Origin: Bradysia coprophila
Taxonomy: Eukaryota; Arthropoda; Insecta; Diptera; Sciaridae
Reading direction: 5' to 3'
Assembly (NCBI RefSeq): GCF_014529535.1
Contig: NC_050735.1
Location: 8,505,739 to 8,569,738 of the forward strand
Length of the DNA stretch: 64,000 bases
The translations under genes and the position numbers were made by a program. Below are positions 60,161-64,000 of this stretch, one piece after another (the stretch's first letter is position 1; each line of letters begins with the position of its first letter). The notes beneath the pieces are model-generated. The model worked only from the letters and a program-made list of their open reading frames with translations, was not told where the DNA came from and searched no databases.

Positions 60161-61424
60161 TTAGACAGTAACGGTATTCCAGCACAAGTGCAACCAATCT
60201 CCCTTTCTGTCCGTGTTAATATCTTCGGTGCATTCGTCCCATCCGTACTTCTGACGATCACCAAGAATGTACTTAGCTTTCGGACTTCTCAAAAGACCAA
60301 CTCTCTTGATTCTGGTGTGAGACATGTCTTTCAGCATCTTCAAGTACCGGTACTCTCCGCCACTTCCTGCTGCCAAGTCCCTGTAAGCTTCATTCTTACT
60401 GCTCTGTTTCACAAATTGAATATTCGTCACGGCCTTATCCTGTGGTTCAATGAGAAAATTTTCCCCGTCAAAAAAAAAATTTGAAATTTTACAAATTCAA
60501 CCTTGACCATAACACTCACCGTATTGCTGGTCCATACCGGTACTAGCCACACATATTTGCCGCCGAATCCCTTGTTTATATCAGGACTGCCGCCCGTACT
60601 CTCCGTAATCAAATTCTGTGGTCTATCGACACTTTGCTCCGTATACACCACTTGAATGTCCCTGATCAATGGAATTTGCTTAACGCGGCAGGTGATGAAA
60701 ACTTTGTCTTGCGGCAGTTTTCCGTCGGTCGAAATGGTACTGGTTGCATATGTGACGCCGGGACCCTTGTAGACCAATCTGAACATTTCACCAATCGAAT
60801 TAGCGCCAACGGTGAATTCTCTCGTTAATTCCTCCGTCACTTGAGTTTCAGATTTCCGTTCGACCGTAGACTGATAAGAAGTCGTCAATTCCGTGTCCAG
60901 TGAACCCTTAACGGACGCAGTTATAATCTCGAACACACCACCGACGTCTAAACTCAAACTGGATTTAATGGAAGAGTCGACAATCGATTTCTTTAGATCG
61001 GAATAGCTGGTGGTGACTGATTTCGTAATTTTACGCGTCTCCTTGTATGGATTGTTCTGGCCACGATTGTCGATGTAGTAGATTCTCTCCCAGTAATATT
61101 GACCTTCCACAGTTATTTCGATGGGTTTACTGTTCGAGAGCAAAGAATATAATTTCGACTTAGTTGAAAGTTCCGTAATTTAGGTATAAAGGAAAAAATA
61201 ATAATTACAAAACGTCTGTAGCATAAGTGGCCGGTACTTTTATGTCGTCAACGCCTCGAGCATGAATGTTATGTTCGCTATAGACGGACAAAATGGCATG
61301 AATCCATGAAAAATTTCTTACATTTTTTTACAAATTACCTGGGTGTTTCATCGTAGGACTTTGCTTCAGTATGGTGAACGAAAGTCGTCGACGCTAGAAC
61401 AAGTGCACACAACCACAACTTCAT
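60161..61424 (-). CDS. Secreted protein, possible aerolysin-like pore-forming fold
   Basis: Four exons read from high to low: 61424-61339, 61277-61209, 61129-60520 and 60439-60161. CDS is 1044 nt, 347 residues, phases consistent and introns GT-AG. Residues 1-21 are a signal peptide (MKLWLCALVLASTTFVHHTEA). The middle (about residues 78-180) is dominated by alternating Ser/Thr and hydrophobic residues: ITKSVTTSYSDLKKS, SSLSLDVGG, ASVKGSLDTELTTSYQS, then EELTREFTVGANSIGEMFRLVYKG. This arrangement is reminiscent of aerolysin/ETX-MTX2 proteins, in which such a segment forms the membrane hairpin. The C-terminal region has GGEYRYLKML and ends CWNTVTV with two Cys. I recognise no named family, so the fold is inference; other secreted beta-rich proteins remain possible. 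The frame is intact. Minus-strand AATAAA is at 60045-60050. Confidence 0.75.
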
Positions 61425-61489
61425 TTTATCTACAAATTAATAGAAAAGGCGATTCAGAAAAACTATCGAAACCGGTAATTTCATTGTCT

Positions 61490-62170
61490 TTTGGCGGGAT
61501 TAAAGGCGCCGAAAACACACGAGCATTGTATCGCTGAGATAGACAATTATGCTGCGTTTTAGGCCAACTTTGCACGTTTTCCATCGATATTCACCACATG
61601 TTAAACAATGGAAAATTCGTCATAACTGTGGGTTCCATCGACGTAAAATTGCTCGTGAGTTTTCGGCCTGAGCGATTCATGTTGGTTAAATCTTATCGTT
61701 TCATTAGAAATCCTTAGAGCGGAAAATACAGGAGCAATTTTGAATTGATGGGATCGACAATTATGCCGCGTTTTCCATTGTATTTCGATATTCACCGCAG
61801 GCTAAACAATGGAAAACGTATAATTGTTGAACTCATCAACGCATAAATGTTCGTGTGCTTTCGGCCTAACGGAGTTCTCAACCGATGGGTAAAATTTCGT
61901 TGCGATTCTTCTAAATCTTATCTAAGCCGAAAATGAGCAATTTTGAATTGATTGGATCGACAATTATGTTACGTGTTACGTTGCAATCACTAAAGAAAAA
62001 CGCAAAAATTCTCGTGTGTTTCTGGCCTCAGCAAATTGATCGATGATTTTTTCGAGAAAAAATTTCATGCTGGCACGGTAGACGTTAAGCCGAACACACA
62101 GCTAAACACAGTATAATAGTCGATCCCATCAACTCAAATTGCTAGTATGTTGTCGGCCTTAGACATTTTT
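61490..62170. repeat. Imperfect repeat cluster upstream of the secreted-protein gene
   Basis: Diverged copies share gagcaattttgaattgat, gatcgacaattatg, cgcgttttccattg and aaacaatggaaaa (near 61535-61600, 61720-61830, 61935-61985, 62085-62150), some in inverted orientation. Probably a decayed repeat family with palindromic ends. Confidence 0.55.
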
Positions 62171-63049
62171 TCCACTGTTATCTCGATAACTGATCGTAAC
62201 GGTAAAAAATGTGCTCACAAAATACTTCGATCTCGGCCTCAATGTTTCGCATTTTTTAAAGGGATAGCCAAGAATTTTTTCCCGTTTTCCGTTCGGAATA
62301 GCAAAAACCCATGAAGCAAAGTATCGATGAAATGTGGTTCTTACCTCCAGGAAACAATTTCGAAATTTAAAAGTCTACAATTTATTGACGACCGCACTCA
62401 CTACTATCTCATTTAATTTCAAATCAATTTTTACATTCAATGGACAAAAACGATCACTTGAAAAATAAATTCGAAGAACAAATTATTCTCGTCGGATTTT
62501 AATAAAATAATTAGGAACGTCCTTACTGTGCAACAGTGCAGAGTTAAGTGAAGCCTACAACGTTCGGATGAAAGTTAACTAAAACTCAATGTACTCACAA
62601 AGTCTTTTCAATTGTACTTTAGAAGTGCAAGTTATGGTCAATTGAGTATTGCCAGATGAATTTTTGTGGTTCATTTATTTTCCTGTAGGGGCTGTTGTTG
62701 ACTCTTTCAATCACAGTGGTGCTAGCGGCTATTTATTTAAATTTTTGTCACATCAGTCTCAGGTCTCCACAATGTGGCGCTGTAAAAAATATGTAGTTTT
62801 TGTATTTTATTTACCTAGTGTTTGACTCAAAATCTTGTACTTCACTTGTTTAAATGTTAACATTTAATAACATACCAGGTGTTGCCTTGTTCGAGCTGTT
62901 GCTCATTTATTTAGTTGCAGTCGATAACAGCTGTTTTATGCTAACTAATTCAAGTGAATCCTTTTACGCTCTAATGTAAAGCGATTCAGATGTTACTCTT
63001 TTCCTAATGGAAATTTCTTCAGGTACATTCAACATCAAAGGTTAATCAG
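62171..63049. other. Gene-free region
   Basis: Nothing firm. A tcgataacagc motif at 62931 is shared with other repeat fragments at 20725, 22345 and 58728. Confidence 0.4.
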
Positions 63050-63290
63050 TGCGGATTAATTTTAAACCCAATTTAGACCCTATTTGCCCCGAAAGCACAC
63101 AAAATTACCTTCCTAATGACATCCCACACAACCTTTTATGTTTCATGAACCTGATATGTTCCACACGAAAATTCGGCTTTTTGATCACTCCTCACAAGCG
63201 TAGAGTATTGTTTTTTTTTTTAAATAAGCTTTGGCTTCTAGGAACCGATACCTTTTACTGGAATATACATCTTGTTTCAACTGGTTTCAG
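63050..63290 (+). repeat. Third copy of the ~185-bp repeat unit
   Basis: Diverged copy of the units at 54240-54700. The frame over it has no protein features. Confidence 0.55.
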
Positions 63291-63808
63291 GTTCCGTATA
63301 GAAAGACCGGAGTTAGAAATACGTCTTGATCCAAGGAGAGTGTCTCACTCTATGAATAGCAGTAATTTAAAAAATGAAGAATAGCGTGAATAGTGTCAGG
63401 CTGTGTTTCATTCAGTTTTGCTGTGAACCAGATTCAACTAACCTTTTTTTCCGCACCAGCATACTAAAACTATATCTAAGGTCACAACTTCTCCACTTCA
63501 TAAACTTGAATTTTTGAAAATTCGGCTGGGCCGTTTCTAAGAACCAGCAGCTGTGTCGTCCTCGGCTGGTAGAGTAGCGATTAATTCTGACTTATATTAA
63601 GATCGGTAGCGGGACTAATTCTAAGACTTTTCATTTTAAAAAAAATCACCTTGGAACATCTGGTTGGGCAGCTGTAGCCCCAAGTAGTCGAAAAAAAAAA
63701 CGATTTTCAATGAGCGATATCTTCGAAAGGAAGCAACCGTTGAAGTTTCGGATTGTTGATATGGATAGAGGGTTACAAGCACGATCCACCACAAGTAACT
63801 GATTTTTA

Positions 63809-64000
63809 GCCCCGTACGAAGTACGAAGGGGCTTATAGGATTACGATGCCGTGTGTAATTGATGGAATTCGAAGCAGACGGTAAGGGCAAAGTGTTTGCC
63901 TATGTTCATAGATAACGAATCCACAATAAAAATTTTGTCTGTCCGTCTGTCCGTCTGTCACGTCGATATCTTGAGTAAATCAAATCCGATTTCAAAAAAA
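63809..64000 (-). repeat. Dispersed repeat, inverted copy running off the window
   Basis: Begins agccccgtacgaagtacgaa and is the reverse complement of the 3' part of the repeat ending at 20637, including the ccgtctgcttcgaattcc and gacggac tracts. It is cut by the window end. Confidence 0.85.

Noticed and set aside
63049-63384. 111-residue frame near the right edge
   Set aside because: It overlaps a dispersed repeat unit whose other copies do not keep the frame, and shows no domain.

Overview
The window is nuclear DNA of an insect. Genes are sparse and intron-containing, with GT-AG introns, AATAAA poly(A) signals and one TATA/initiator promoter. The protein set (a DUF4794-like secreted protein, FRG1, an N4BP2/Cue2-type Smr protein, a DCN1-like protein) and the heavy load of foldback elements fit a lower dipteran. 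A fungus-gnat-like fly is a guess I cannot test here. Most of the length is repeats. All multi-exon models below were built by hand, and each gives a CDS length divisible by three.

1-9 kb: a secreted Q/P-rich protein gene (4744-5379) with a clear core promoter, then a six-exon M20 aminoacylase gene with an N-terminal membrane anchor (6169-8008). Foldback elements surround them, and there is a LINE remnant at 8.7-9.07 kb.

9.4-25.6 kb: a block bounded by two direct LTR-like repeats (173 and 162 bp, identical apart from one 11-bp indel). A matching 5-bp target duplication (tataa) and a copia-type primer-binding site are present. The 16 kb inside hold two near-identical 1.24-kb repeats, foldback elements, a 5'-truncated LINE with its own 12-bp target duplication and one frameshift (15061-18354), and an unrecognised intron-containing gene (18922 to about 23208). 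That gene encodes an acidic protein with a 47-residue tandem repeat followed by a pentapeptide repeat. This block is the most unusual part of the window.

25.6-39.9 kb: mostly gene-poor, with a LINE fragment, a tRNA-like sequence, a single-exon short-chain dehydrogenase (minus strand, 33399-34163) and several families of short inverted-repeat elements.

39.9-45.2 kb: two compact conserved genes in convergent orientation. They are FRG1 (plus, 3 exons) and an N4BP2-like CUE/kinase/DUF1771/Smr protein (minus, 5 exons), both RNA-metabolism genes by family.

48.2-57.7 kb: a six-exon DCN1-like (DCUN1D4/5 type) gene on the plus strand with two large introns. The second large intron is a minisatellite interrupted by two terminal-inverted-repeat elements. 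One of these carries a tRNA-Met-like sequence inside a 54-bp-arm hairpin.

60.1-61.4 kb: a four-exon minus-strand gene for a secreted 347-residue protein whose Ser/Thr-rich middle region suggests an aerolysin-like beta-pore-forming fold. Repeats lie upstream of it. The right edge runs into another copy of the dispersed repeat found at 20 kb. The genes do not form a pathway; FRG1 and the N4BP2-like gene are linked only by position and a general RNA theme.
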